Source of the DNA: Saccharothrix saharensis
Lineage (GTDB): Bacteria; Actinomycetota; Actinomycetes; Mycobacteriales; Pseudonocardiaceae
Direction: 5' to 3'
DNA: 64,000 nt
Assembly: GCF_006716745.1 (NCBI RefSeq)
Contig: NZ_VFPP01000001.1
Span: 7,575,386-7,639,385, forward strand
Both the position numbers and the translations under genes were made by a program. The notes under the pieces were generated by a model. The model worked only from the letters and a program-made list of their open reading frames with translations. It had not been told where the DNA came from and ran no database searches. Positions 35,069 through 43,234 of the stretch are shown one piece after another. The number at the start of each line of letters is the position of its first letter. Positions within the stretch are counted from its first letter, which is position 1.

Positions 35069-36270
35069 GCAGCAGGACGAAGTTGTTCCCCTACCCCGAA
35101 CTGCGAGCGCTGGAGGACACCGCGTTCGAGCACGGGGTCGTCCCGACGCGCATCCACTCGCTGCTCCTGCCGGTGTGGAAGGTGACCGTGCAGGCGACGG
35201 TGGTCGTCGCCGAGGACTACGACCTCATCGACCGCCACCTGTCGCGCGGCATCGCCGAGGCGGGCTTCTCCACCGCGGCCGAGCTGGCGGCGTTCTTCTC
35301 GTTGGACCCGCTGCTGGTCGACCGGGCGTTGCGGGCGCTGGAGGCGATCGGCCACCTCGGGACGACCGGTAATCGGTGGTGGCTGACGGAGGTCGGCCTG
35401 AGGTCTGTCCGGGACGGGAGGCGTTACGAGGTCACCAACGAGGACCGGCGCGTGCTGTACTTCGACGGCTTCAGCAGCCGTCCCCTGACGAAAATCTGCT
35501 ACGACCCGCGCAAGGTCACCCTGCTACCGCCGGACGAGCTGCCGACCGGCGGACGGTTCCACAGGCTGTTCACGCAGTGGAGCTTCGACCTGGCGGCACT
35601 GCCTGCCCTGTCGGGCAACCCGGAGCGGGCCAGGTTCAACCTGCCCGAACGAATCGACAACCCGCGTCCACTCGGCCCGCCGGAACTGGTGTACCTGCCC
35701 CTGATCGTGGTGCGCGGGCTGTCGCGGACCGGCCGAACGCGCCACCTGGCCTACACCCAGGCGGCCGGGGAGGCCGACCCCGATCTGGGCGCGCTCGTCG
35801 AGGCGACTCCCGACATCACCGCCGTCCTGGAGCAGGAGCAGCGCACCGCCGACCCGGAGCACGAGGAGAAGCGGGCGCGGGAGTGGGCCGACCGGTACAA
35901 CCTCGCCGGACACCGCCTGGTCCGACTGCCCACCGGCTTGCTGCGCGTCGTGCTGCCCGGCCGCGACTTCGGCGCGGAGGGCGGGCTGCCGCTGCACCAG
36001 CTCGGATCGTTCGTGGTGCGCGGGGACAGCTTCTTCCAGCCGTGGTGCGACGACGTGCGGTTGCGGCGGAAGGCCCTGCTCAGCCGGGCGCGCTCACTGC
36101 TGGGGGCTCGCTCGCGGCTCGCGGCCGGGCGGGCATGGCCGCGGATCGAGCAGGTCGCCCGCCAGCTCGACGTGGGTGAGGTCGACCTCCAGACGTTGCG
36201 CACCCTCGCCGAGAGGTCGGGTGAGACGGCGCTCGTGGCCCAACTCGATGAGTTGGCGCGCACCCTCTAG
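35065..36270 (+). CDS. Unknown helicase-partner protein with probable winged helix
   Basis: The 401-residue product starts within the helicase stop (ATGA), so it is translationally coupled. Residues about 1-45 form a beta-rich start (HSLLLPVWKVTVQATVVVAE). A helical winged-helix-like part follows at about 50-110 (IDRHLSRGIAEAGFSTAAEL, FFSLDPLLVDRALRALEAIG, ending GNRWWLTEVGLRSV). A beta-rich middle domain holds FDGFSSRPLTKICYD. The C-terminal third is charged and helical. I do not recognise the family. No HxK(x)4D phospholipase motif, PD-(D/E)xK or HNH signature is evident. It may bind nucleic acid or recruit the helicase. Confidence 0.8.
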   Translation: MSSRTKLFPYPELRALEDTAFEHGVVPTRIHSLLLPVWKVTVQATVVVAEDYDLIDRHLSRGIAEAGFSTAAELAAFFSLDPLLVDRALRALEAIGHLGTTGNRWWLTEVGLRSVRDGRRYEVTNEDRRVLYFDGFSSRPLTKICYDPRKVTLLPPDELPTGGRFHRLFTQWSFDLAALPALSGNPERARFNLPERIDNPRPLGPPELVYLPLIVVRGLSRTGRTRHLAYTQAAGEADPDLGALVEATPDITAVLEQEQRTADPEHEEKRAREWADRYNLAGHRLVRLPTGLLRVVLPGRDFGAEGGLPLHQLGSFVVRGDSFFQPWCDDVRLRRKALLSRARSLLGARSRLAAGRAWPRIEQVARQLDVGEVDLQTLRTLAERSGETALVAQLDELARTL

Positions 36271-36375
36271 CGTCGCGCGGGCACGGAGGCACGGTCGCCA
36301 GGAGGTGTCGCCGTCGCGCCTGAGCGCCTGGGCGGGCTCGACTTGTCGGGCAGGTGGGGGTGGGTGGGTTCTACA

Positions 36376-37317
36376 GTGGTGTCCGTGATCACTGAGGAGG
36401 AACGCGCCGCTCGCTCACGACGCGCCTGCGATGCGGCGGTCGCCGCCGCAACCGCGCTCGGGCTGGATGCGTCCGAGGCTGAAGTCCTGTACGACGTCTT
36501 CTCGGTGGTGGTGGACCTCGCGCCGTCGCCGGTCGTCGCGCGCGTGCCGGTGGTGACCCCTCGTGGCATCACCTCGGCGGGCTTCCAGCGCACGGAGTTG
36601 GACGTGTCGAGGTGGATGGCGTCGCGCGGCGAGCCGACCGTCGTGCCGAGCGCGCTCGTCCCGGCGGAGCCCGTCGAGCGCGACGGTTTCACGATGACCT
36701 TCTGGGAGAAGGTGGAGGGCGTGCTTCCCGGCGACTACGACGCGGTGAAGCGCATGCCCTCGGTGGCCCACCTGCACTCGATCCTGGCCGAGTACCCGGG
36801 CGAGGTCGGCTTCTTCCCGGGGATGCAGGGCTACGTCGACCTCGCCTTCGACGACCTGGAGGGGCGCGAGGACCTGCTGCCTGCCGCCGACCTGGCCCGC
36901 GCCCGCGCCGAGTGGGCCGTGCTCTCGCCCCTCATCGCGTCGCCCTCCGCTTTCGCGCGGGTGTTCCCCGGTGTTCCCGTCCAGGTGGTCCACGGCGACG
37001 CCCCGTTCTACAACCTGATCGAAACCGCCGACGCCGTGCTGTACTCCGACTACGAGCACGTCGGCGTCGCCCCGGTCGAGTGGGACCTCGCGCACACCGG
37101 CGAGGAGGCGATCGCCTCCTACGACGCCGCCGCGGTCGACCTGGGGCTGCGCGCGGTCGACACCGACGTCCTGCGCGCCATGGAACGCCTGCGCGACCTC
37201 CAGATGGTCGCCGCCACGGCGATGATCCCGCAACTCCCGCTGCTGGCCGACGGCCTGTCGTCGACGCTGCAGACCTGGCGGGCCACCGAGCCCTGGCGGG
37301 ACCTCCCTTCGCCGTGA
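36376..37317 (+). CDS. Aminoglycoside phosphotransferase-fold kinase
   Basis: The product of about 313 residues carries the APH-type Brenner motif VVHGDAPFYNLI and the metal-binding YSDYEHVGVAPVEWDLAH, so the catalytic Asp and Mg-binding residues are intact. The N-lobe is short (VYDVFSVVVDLAPSPVVARV). Families of this fold phosphorylate aminoglycosides, choline, homoserine or other small molecules; the substrate is unknown. GTG codons at 36376, 36379 and 36385 are possible starts; 36376 lies closest behind the G-rich stretch GGTGGGGGTGGGTGGG. It is probably not part of the preceding operon, which ends 105 bp upstream. Confidence 0.8.
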   Translation: MVSVITEEERAARSRRACDAAVAAATALGLDASEAEVLYDVFSVVVDLAPSPVVARVPVVTPRGITSAGFQRTELDVSRWMASRGEPTVVPSALVPAEPVERDGFTMTFWEKVEGVLPGDYDAVKRMPSVAHLHSILAEYPGEVGFFPGMQGYVDLAFDDLEGREDLLPAADLARARAEWAVLSPLIASPSAFARVFPGVPVQVVHGDAPFYNLIETADAVLYSDYEHVGVAPVEWDLAHTGEEAIASYDAAAVDLGLRAVDTDVLRAMERLRDLQMVAATAMIPQLPLLADGLSSTLQTWRATEPWRDLPSP

Positions 37318-37486
37318 CACCCACCGGCTGGAGCCTCCGCCCGTGACAAGAGGACAGCACGTCCGCCGGTCATGGTGACGCCCCGCCGTCCGTGGGTCGT
37401 GACCGCACGGGTGGCGGTCACATCCTCCGCGATCCGTACGTCAGTGCAGTCGACGGGTCGATCGCTGGACGAACGGAGCGGAACGG

Positions 37487-38635
37487 ATGAGCGGGATCGA
37501 CGTGCACGGGACGGTGGCCGACGGTTTCGAGGCGGTTCGCGAGGTGTTCGCCGCCGTGGTGGTCGAGGACGGCGGTGCGGCCGGCGCGCAGCTCGCGGCG
37601 TACGCGAACGGCAGGCGCGTGGTCGACCTGTGGGCGGGGGACGGGGTGACCGGCGACACGCTGACCGGCGTCTACTCCTCGACCAAGGGGGCGGCGACCC
37701 TGGTGGTCGCGCTGCTGGTGCAGGACGGCGCGATCGACCTGGATGAGCCGGTTGCCCTGCACTGGCCCGAGTTCGCCGCGGCGGGCAAGGGCGGGATCAC
37801 CCTGCGGGACGTCCTCACCCACCGCTCCGGCGTCATCGGCGTCGCCGGTGGGTTGACCGCCCACGAGCTCGCCGACGACCGGACGATCGCCGCTCGCCTG
37901 GCGGGGCAGCGACCGTACTGGAAACCGGGGTCGGCCTACGGCTACGGCGGGTTCGTGACGTTCGCGATCGTCGGCGAGGTGGTCCGCCGGACCACCGGCC
38001 GCTCGCTGCAGGACCTCTTCGAGGAGCGGATCCGCACACCCTGCGGTCTGGACCTCTACCTCGGCCTGCCCGAGCCACTGGAGGACCGCTTCCGGGAGAT
38101 CCTGCCGGGGCAGGCCGGTCCCGACGCGCTCGCCGAATTCCGGTCGACGGTTCCCGGTCCGCACAGCATCACCGGGATCGGCTACGGCCTCAACTCCACC
38201 CCGCCCCTGGACCAGGTGGCCTTCGTCAACACCCGGCGGGTGCGGGCGCTCGGTCAGGCTTCCGCCGGCGGAGTGGGCAACGCCCGCGGGCTGGCCGCGA
38301 TGTACGCGGCGGCGGTCGTCGGCGTCGACGGCCGGGCACCGCTGCTGACGTCGGACACCGTCGGCGAGTTCGCCATGCTCCACTCCACCGGCGGCGACCT
38401 GGTCACCGGTGCCCTGGGGCAGTACGCCCTCGGCTTCCAGGCCAAAGGCCGACGCTACCCGTTCCTGAGCGCGAACGCGTTCGGCCACAACGGATCGGCG
38501 GGCTCGGAGTCCTTCGTCGACCCGGTCAGCGGTATCGCGTTCGGCTACACCCGGCGCCGCTTCTCCTTCAACTGGTCCTACCCGGAACACGATCGGCTCG
38601 CCGCCGCCGTCCACCGCGCGGCCGCGGCTTCCTGA
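37487..38635 (+). CDS. Serine beta-lactamase-fold esterase (class C/EstB type)
   Basis: The 382-residue protein has the SxxK motif S64-S-T-K67 in GVYSSTKGAATLVVALLVQD, an LTHRSGV helix, a YGYGGF sequence at the YxN position, and FGHNGSAGS in place of the KTG/HTG motif. The lack of a signal peptide and the YGY variant point to a cytoplasmic EstB-like esterase or peptidase rather than an antibiotic-degrading beta-lactamase. The ATG at 37487 has GAGCGGAA upstream. It is monocistronic as far as can be seen. Confidence 0.88.
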   Translation: MSGIDVHGTVADGFEAVREVFAAVVVEDGGAAGAQLAAYANGRRVVDLWAGDGVTGDTLTGVYSSTKGAATLVVALLVQDGAIDLDEPVALHWPEFAAAGKGGITLRDVLTHRSGVIGVAGGLTAHELADDRTIAARLAGQRPYWKPGSAYGYGGFVTFAIVGEVVRRTTGRSLQDLFEERIRTPCGLDLYLGLPEPLEDRFREILPGQAGPDALAEFRSTVPGPHSITGIGYGLNSTPPLDQVAFVNTRRVRALGQASAGGVGNARGLAAMYAAAVVGVDGRAPLLTSDTVGEFAMLHSTGGDLVTGALGQYALGFQAKGRRYPFLSANAFGHNGSAGSESFVDPVSGIAFGYTRRRFSFNWSYPEHDRLAAAVHRAAAAS

Positions 38636-38645
38636 GCAACCCCTG

Positions 38646-38892
38646 ATGACCTCGCACACCGGGAACCGGCCCCGGCGCCTGTCCGAGACCGGTCTGACCA
38701 TCCCGGAGCCCGATCCGGGACTGGGCGGGCTGTACGAGGTTCTCGGCGGGCGAGCGGCTTTCGTCGGTGCGGACAACGGCGGGCACTACGTACGACCGTG
38801 GCTCCGGATGCGTGGACGAGACGACGGTGACGTTCCCGACCACCGGCCGGCTGCCGGACGAGGTCGACTGCACCGACGTCGCCCCGCGGTGA
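38646..38892 (+). pseudogene. Possible small frameshifted gene
   Basis: An ATG 11 bases after the esterase stop opens a frame with good third-position GC bias for about 45 codons (LSETGLTIPEPDPGLGGLYE, RAAFVGADNGG). Past about 38790 the bias moves to the +1 frame, which reads TTYDRGSGCVDETTVTFPTT and RLPDEVDCTDVAP to a TGA. One indel would join them into a protein of roughly 80 residues. No family is recognised and the call is tentative. Confidence 0.3.
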
Positions 38893-38938
38893 TCGTGCGG
38901 GTGCCCGGGAGACGCCTGTGACCACTCCGGGAGTCCGG

Positions 38939-39376
38939 TCAACGCGTCACGGGTCCGCTGTGCTCCGTGCACGCGACTCCGTTGAGCTTGACGTCGCTGG
39001 GCGAGGGGAAGACCGAACCCGTATAAGCGACCGTGAGTCCGGTCTTCGCGAACCACTTGGCGTAGAGGTCCCGGTTCCAAGCCGCGCCGCTGAGCTTCAC
39101 GGAGCTGCCCGATTGGGTGAAAGGGCCGGGCCACGTCGTCTTGACGTGACCGCCACCGCTCAGCACGAAGGTCGCCTGCCACGGCGCCGCCGCGTCGGGC
39201 CCCAGGTTGTCCACGGTGAACTCCGCCTGGTAGCCGCCCAGCCAGGTGCTCTGCACCACGTGCGTGTAGGTGCAGCGGAGGTTCGGCGCGGCGGGGTCCG
39301 CCACCACGGGCGTAACCGGAGTGACCATGACGATGCCCGTTGCCAACAAGGCGTGCAACACCGGCCTGAACCGCAT
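38939..39376 (-). CDS. Secreted stand-alone CBM2 protein
   Basis: The 145-residue product has a signal peptide (LHALLATGIVMVTPVTPVVA) and then a single CBM2-like module from about residue 30: CTYTHVVQSTWLGGYQAEFT, then LGPDAAAPWQATFVL, TQSGSSVKLSGAAWN and DVKLNGVACT, with two cysteines at the module ends. No catalytic domain is attached. Such proteins bind cellulose or chitin surfaces and may help hold cells or enzymes on the substrate. The ATG at 39376 follows GGGAG. Confidence 0.8.
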   Translation of the reverse strand: MRFRPVLHALLATGIVMVTPVTPVVADPAAPNLRCTYTHVVQSTWLGGYQAEFTVDNLGPDAAAPWQATFVLSGGGHVKTTWPGPFTQSGSSVKLSGAAWNRDLYAKWFAKTGLTVAYTGSVFPSPSDVKLNGVACTEHSGPVTR

Positions 39377-39698
39377 GGCGAATCTCCCGAGTCCGGACGG
39401 ACAATGCTCCTGGAAAAGCTAACGCGTTGCGCGCGGCAGGCGCTACGCCCATTCGCACGCCGATGACTGCTCATGATGGCTCGAAATTGCCGTCCCGGCC
39501 GGTTCGTCGCAATCAGGTCGCATCGATGCGTGCCTCGTTCCGGGGCACGTCCGGACAAGCCCTTGAGGCACGATCACCGCAGCTCTGCGTCCAATTCGGA
39601 GTTCCCCGGCACCGCACCCGCCGAACGCCGCCGCGTTTGAGCCGACCGCTCTCGTGGTATCGACCAGGACCATTGCCGTCCCGATTCGGAGGGTGCTC
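39377..39698. other. Divergent intergenic region
   Basis: These 322 bases separate the divergent CBM2 and HPF-like genes and encode nothing recognisable. They should hold both promoters; no convincing -35/-10 pair or inverted repeat was seen. Confidence 0.4.
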
Positions 39699-40088
39699 AT
39701 GCAGGTACAGGTCAACACCGACCACAACATCCACGGTGGCGAACGACTGGCCACCTATGTGACCGCCGACCTGGAGAGCGGTCTGGCCCGGTTCAGCGGG
39801 TGGTTGACCCGGGTGGAGGTGCACCTCAGCGAGGACGGGGGCGGCAAGCCGGAGGACAAGAAGTGCGTCATCGAGGCGCGACCGGGGGGCAAGCAGCCGG
39901 TCGCGGTCACCCACCACGCGACCACCGTGGACGACGCGTACGCCGGGGCGGCGCAGAAGTTGAGCAGGGTGTTGGATTCCCGGTACGCCCGCGCCCACGA
40001 CCACAAGGGCAGCGACAGCATCCGTCACATGCCCGCTCCGGAAGACCCGGGGCGCGTCGGCGTGATCGTGGACGAGCCTCGGGACTGA
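39699..40088 (+). CDS. HPF/RaiA-like ribosome-associated protein
   Basis: The 129-residue protein has the small beta-alpha-beta pattern of ribosome hibernation factors: VQVNTDHNIHGGERLATYVT, then LTRVEVHLSEDGG, then KKCVIEARPGGKQPVAVTHH, then TTVDDAYAGAAQKLSRVLDS. The strand-helix order and the central HLSxD match HPF/YfiA, which bind the 30S decoding site during stress. It lacks the C-terminal dimerisation domain of long HPF. The ATG at 39699 has GGAGGG close upstream and is preferred over a GTG 45 bases earlier. Regulation by stress is inferred from the family only. Confidence 0.75.
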   Translation: MQVQVNTDHNIHGGERLATYVTADLESGLARFSGWLTRVEVHLSEDGGGKPEDKKCVIEARPGGKQPVAVTHHATTVDDAYAGAAQKLSRVLDSRYARAHDHKGSDSIRHMPAPEDPGRVGVIVDEPRD

Positions 40089-40142
40089 TCGGGGCGAGTG
40101 GTTCACTCGTTCGATCCGGTGTCGCCCACGATGTGTTCACCT

Positions 40143-40185
40143 GGTCAACGGCCGGCCGATGATCCTCATCAGCAGGCCGTTGATC
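40143..40185. repeat. 43-bp palindromic hairpin element, copy 2
   Basis: This copy begins GGTCAACGGCC and ends GGCCGTTGATC and matches copy 1 (26945-26987) at 37 of 43 positions. At element positions 18 and 26, C-G in copy 1 becomes T-A here, a compensatory change that keeps the stem. Other differences leave two mismatches and one G-T pair. It also lies between convergent genes. Confidence 0.7.
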
Positions 40186-40360
40186 GGGTGGCGGTTGCTC
40201 ATCACTGCGTGTCGGTGCGCGGAACCCCGCGGAAGGCAGGCGTTCTCAACCGACCCGTGGTCGTCCGGCGCAGCACCGAGCGGCCGGAGCTCAACGGCCA
40301 CGGTCGACGGGCCCGTGCCGCCCGGCCCCGCCATCGGCGCCATCGTGGGGGGCGCTGCGA

Positions 40361-41353
40361 TCAGTCCCGGTCGGCGGGCGGCCACTCGTCGCCCCACTTG
40401 GCGTCCCGGGCCGCCCGGTAGAGGTCGCCGTGCCGCTTGCTCACGGTCGTGTCCTCCAGGCCGTCCTCGCCGGTGCACAGCCGCAGGACGACCATGCCCT
40501 TGCGCTTGAGCGGGTGCCGCAGCACGCGGTTCGCGGAACGCCGTGACCAGGTGCGCGACGCGACCACGTAGGAGAACTTCTCGTCCTCGAAGTTGAGCGT
40601 GCCTTCCTTGATCAGCCGGTGGGCGCCGACGCGGGGGAGCCGCGCGGTGAAGTGGCACCAGTCCCGGCCTCGCGGGATCGGGCACTCCCGCTCGTGCGGG
40701 CAGGGCGCGACCAGCGACAGACCCAGCTCCACCAGCAGGTCGCGAGCCGCGACGACCCGTTCGTAACCCGCCGGCGTGCCGGGTTCGATCAGCACGACCG
40801 TGTCGGCCTCGCGGGCCAGCCACCGCACGGCGTCCGCGCGGGTGTGCTCGGGTAGCTCACCGAGCACGTAGGACAGCGTGACCAGGTCCGCCCGGGGCGC
40901 GGGCGCGCCGGGGTCGACGACGCCGTGCCGCCACGTCGCCCCGCGCAGGGCCGGCTCCTCGGCTTCGGCGACGAGTCGCTTGCCCAGCGCCACCGCGTGC
41001 GGGGCCTGCTCGACCACGGTCAGGTCGACCAACGATGGCCAGGTGTCCTGCGCGGCCCACAGCGCGGCGCCCGTGCCGCCGCCGACGTCGACCATGGTCC
41101 GCGGGGTGAACTCCGGCACCACGGCGGCCACCTCGGCGAACACCGCCCGCACCGCGGCGAACGTGGCGGGCATCCGGTAGCCGGCGTACGCGGCGACGTC
41201 GACCTCCGAGTGGAGGATCACCTCGCCGGCCGCCGCCCGGCCCTCCCGGTAACGGGAGATCAGCCGGTCGACCGACCGGGACAAGTCCTGGTGCGGGAAC
41301 CGGCGCAGCGCACCGTCGAGGGCGGACTGGAGGTCGTCGGGTAGCGTGGCCAC
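40361..41353 (-). CDS. Rsm22-family small-subunit rRNA methyltransferase-like protein
   Basis: The 330-residue protein opens with the family's helical start (LSRSVDRLISRYREG, VAAYAGYRMPATFAAVRAVF) and has a SAM-binding core with motif I VDVGGGTGAALWA, post-I VEQAP and a later LSYVLGEL. The Cys-containing segment CPHERECPIPRGRDWCHF and the tail KRKGMVVLRLC are characteristic of Rsm22/mitochondrial METTL17-like proteins, in which the cysteines may hold a metal or iron-sulphur site. The expected role is ribosome small-subunit assembly or rRNA methylation. The ATG start at 41353 gives a full-length family member. Confidence 0.85.
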   Translation of the reverse strand: MATLPDDLQSALDGALRRFPHQDLSRSVDRLISRYREGRAAAGEVILHSEVDVAAYAGYRMPATFAAVRAVFAEVAAVVPEFTPRTMVDVGGGTGAALWAAQDTWPSLVDLTVVEQAPHAVALGKRLVAEAEEPALRGATWRHGVVDPGAPAPRADLVTLSYVLGELPEHTRADAVRWLAREADTVVLIEPGTPAGYERVVAARDLLVELGLSLVAPCPHERECPIPRGRDWCHFTARLPRVGAHRLIKEGTLNFEDEKFSYVVASRTWSRRSANRVLRHPLKRKGMVVLRLCTGEDGLEDTTVSKRHGDLYRAARDAKWGDEWPPADRD

Positions 41354-41477
41354 GACAGGTGATTGTGCCGGTCCGGGCCCACCGGCAGGACTCGGGTGAG
41401 GTCAGGACGGCGTCCGACACCTGGCCGTCCGCGACGGCGCCGGTAGCTGCCGGTGTCCGGTCGGATCCTCCAGCAGC

Positions 41478-41960
41478 CTACTGGCCCCTGGCCACCAGGA
41501 CGACGATGTTGGTGTTCTTGGCCCGGTAGGCGGTGGCGGACCAGGTTTCGGTGGTGAAGGCGTCGTCGAGGGACTGGCCGGTGAGGTAGGGCCCTTCGGG
41601 CAGGTGGTTCCGCAGGCCCTCCACGACCGCGGGTGGGGTGGCGTTCTCCTGCGTTCCCCGGTCGATCTCGACGAGGGTCGACTGGGGGAGGGTGACGATG
41701 GCGTCGATCCAGTAAGTGGACGGGCCGGGGACGCGGTCGTCGCCGAGGGTGCCGGACATCCACTCCGCCTTCTCCGCCGCGGTGAGGAGGGGGAAGCGCT
41801 TGGTGAGCGGGTCGAGGTCCGTGCGGAGTTCGCCGGTGCCCGATTTGGCAGGCATTCTGGGATGTCCCTTCTCCGGCTGGGTGGTGCTGCAGGCGGTCGC
41901 GGTCAGCAGCAGGAGGAGCGCGGCGACGAGGTGGCGGGTGGTGCGGGTCACCTGGGTCAC
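41478..41960 (-). CDS. Lipoprotein of the WXG/EspC cassette
   Basis: The 160-residue product starts at a GTG that overlaps the preceding gene's stop (GTGA). It has a lipoprotein signal peptide with lipobox TATAC at about residues 20-24 (LVAALLLLLTATAC). The mature part (LDPLTKRFPLLTAAEKAEWM, TYWIDAIVTLPQSTLVEIDR) matches no family I know. Because it is the last gene of a three-gene coupled operon with type VII-like proteins, it may be a surface chaperone, receptor or protective partner of the large protein upstream. Confidence 0.75.
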   Translation of the reverse strand: MTQVTRTTRHLVAALLLLLTATACSTTQPEKGHPRMPAKSGTGELRTDLDPLTKRFPLLTAAEKAEWMSGTLGDDRVPGPSTYWIDAIVTLPQSTLVEIDRGTQENATPPAVVEGLRNHLPEGPYLTGQSLDDAFTTETWSATAYRAKNTNIVVLVARGQ

Positions 41961-43234
41961 CGGGCGCGGTTCCTCTCGGGTTCCCTGGGGTTGTCCGGGG
42001 TCGGGCCCCGGTCGCGGTCGGTGCCGCGGACGGTGCCGTCGTCGGGTGGGGGCCCGTCGGACAGGCCGGTGGGCGGGTGGCCGAGTTCCCAGGTGATGGT
42101 CTTGGTCATGCTGCCGTGCGTGTCGAACGGTCGGGCCCAGCCTATTTCGGTGAAGCGGCCGTTGTCGTCGTCGGCGGCGCCGGTGGCGATGTCGGCGTCG
42201 CCCCGGTTGAAGTTGTAGCGGTCCTCGCCCTCGACGGTGATGACCATGGTGACCTTGCTGCCCTCGACCTTGACGTTGCCGTGGCTCCAGATCTGGTAGC
42301 CGCCGACGGCCTTCTGCCAGTTCTCGGTCTGGGGGTAGGGGGTCGCGCCGCTGGGTGCGCCCGTCATCGAGAAGTCGGTGCGGCCGGAGCGGATGATCTC
42401 CTCGGCGGCCCGGGCGGCGCGGGTCACCTCCGAGTCCACGCCCTTGCGGATGCCGGAGTCCTCGCGGTAGGCCTTGTCGTAGTCCCACTCCTTCGGCGTG
42501 CCGGTGTTGTCCCAGTAGTGCTCGTACATCTCCGTCGCGTCGGGCATCAAGCCCAGGGCCTGGGCACCGCGCAGCTTGGCCAGCCACTGCAGCTTGTCGG
42601 CGTGGTCGCCGAGGTTCGAGTCCTCGGAGTCGTAGACGAAGTCCTCGTCGAACGTGATGTCGGGCTTCTCCGGCGGACCGGTGTGGTACTTGCCGTCGGC
42701 CGTGGACGTGATGTCGGCGTCGGCGAGGGTGGTGGCGCCGTGGTCGCTCACCTTGCCGGCCTCGGCGGCGGACAGGGCCTCGGAGAGGCGGGAGTCGACC
42801 TCCTGCGCGATGGCCATCAGCCGGGTGACGCGCTCGGCGAGGGCGTGTGCGGTGGCCGCGCGGGTCGGGTCGGCGGCGCCGCCGGGATCGTTGTCGCGGA
42901 CCGAGCCGTCCGGGCCGATGGTGAACCAGTTGGCCTGGGCGACGGTCTCCACCTCCTCGACCCGCTGGCGGAGGTCGGTCACGGCGTCGGCGGCGTCCTG
43001 CAGCGCTTTCTGCACGTGGGCGGCTTCGGCGACGACGTGCTCGGCGCGGTCGCGCAGCCCGGTGAGCGCACGGCGCGCTTCGTCGGCGCCGGTCCCGTGC
43101 CAGAACAGCGGGCCGAACGACAGGTCGAGCTCGTCCTGCAGTCCCAGGATCTGCTCCTTGCGACCGCGCACGGACCGCGCCGCGCCCTCGATGGCGTCCG
43201 GGTTCCACGAACGGACCTCGGCGTAGCTGGTCAC
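41957..43234 (-). CDS. Putative type VII-secreted protein with WXG-like N-terminal helices
   Basis: The 425-residue protein has a helical-hairpin start: VRSWNPDAIEGAARSVRGR, a WxG turn in FWHGTGADEARRAL, and a long helix through LQDAADAVTDLRQRVEEVE. This resembles WXG100/LXG carriers. A linker (IGPDGSVRDND) and a second helical region to about residue 180 follow. The C-terminal half is acidic and mixed (DITFDEDFVYDSEDSNLGDH, KVTMVITVEGEDRYNFN), ends in a proline/arginine tail, and is of unknown fold. It may be an effector. The GTG start overlaps the stop of the EspC-like gene and its own stop overlaps the lipoprotein start, so the three are made in step. Confidence 0.72.
   Translation of the reverse strand: MTSYAEVRSWNPDAIEGAARSVRGRKEQILGLQDELDLSFGPLFWHGTGADEARRALTGLRDRAEHVVAEAAHVQKALQDAADAVTDLRQRVEEVETVAQANWFTIGPDGSVRDNDPGGAADPTRAATAHALAERVTRLMAIAQEVDSRLSEALSAAEAGKVSDHGATTLADADITSTADGKYHTGPPEKPDITFDEDFVYDSEDSNLGDHADKLQWLAKLRGAQALGLMPDATEMYEHYWDNTGTPKEWDYDKAYREDSGIRKGVDSEVTRAARAAEEIIRSGRTDFSMTGAPSGATPYPQTENWQKAVGGYQIWSHGNVKVEGSKVTMVITVEGEDRYNFNRGDADIATGAADDDNGRFTEIGWARPFDTHGSMTKTITWELGHPPTGLSDGPPPDDGTVRGTDRDRGPTPDNPREPERNRAR

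Noticed and set aside
35065-36270. Phospholipase D-type nuclease as the third gene of the helicase operon, making it a standard Mokosh locus
   Set aside because: No HxK(x)4D motif exists. The closest string, HEEKRAREWAD, has the wrong spacing.
37487-38635. Antibiotic-resistance beta-lactamase
   Set aside because: There is no signal peptide, the YxN motif is YGY and the KTG motif is HNG-like, which fits esterases of this fold better.
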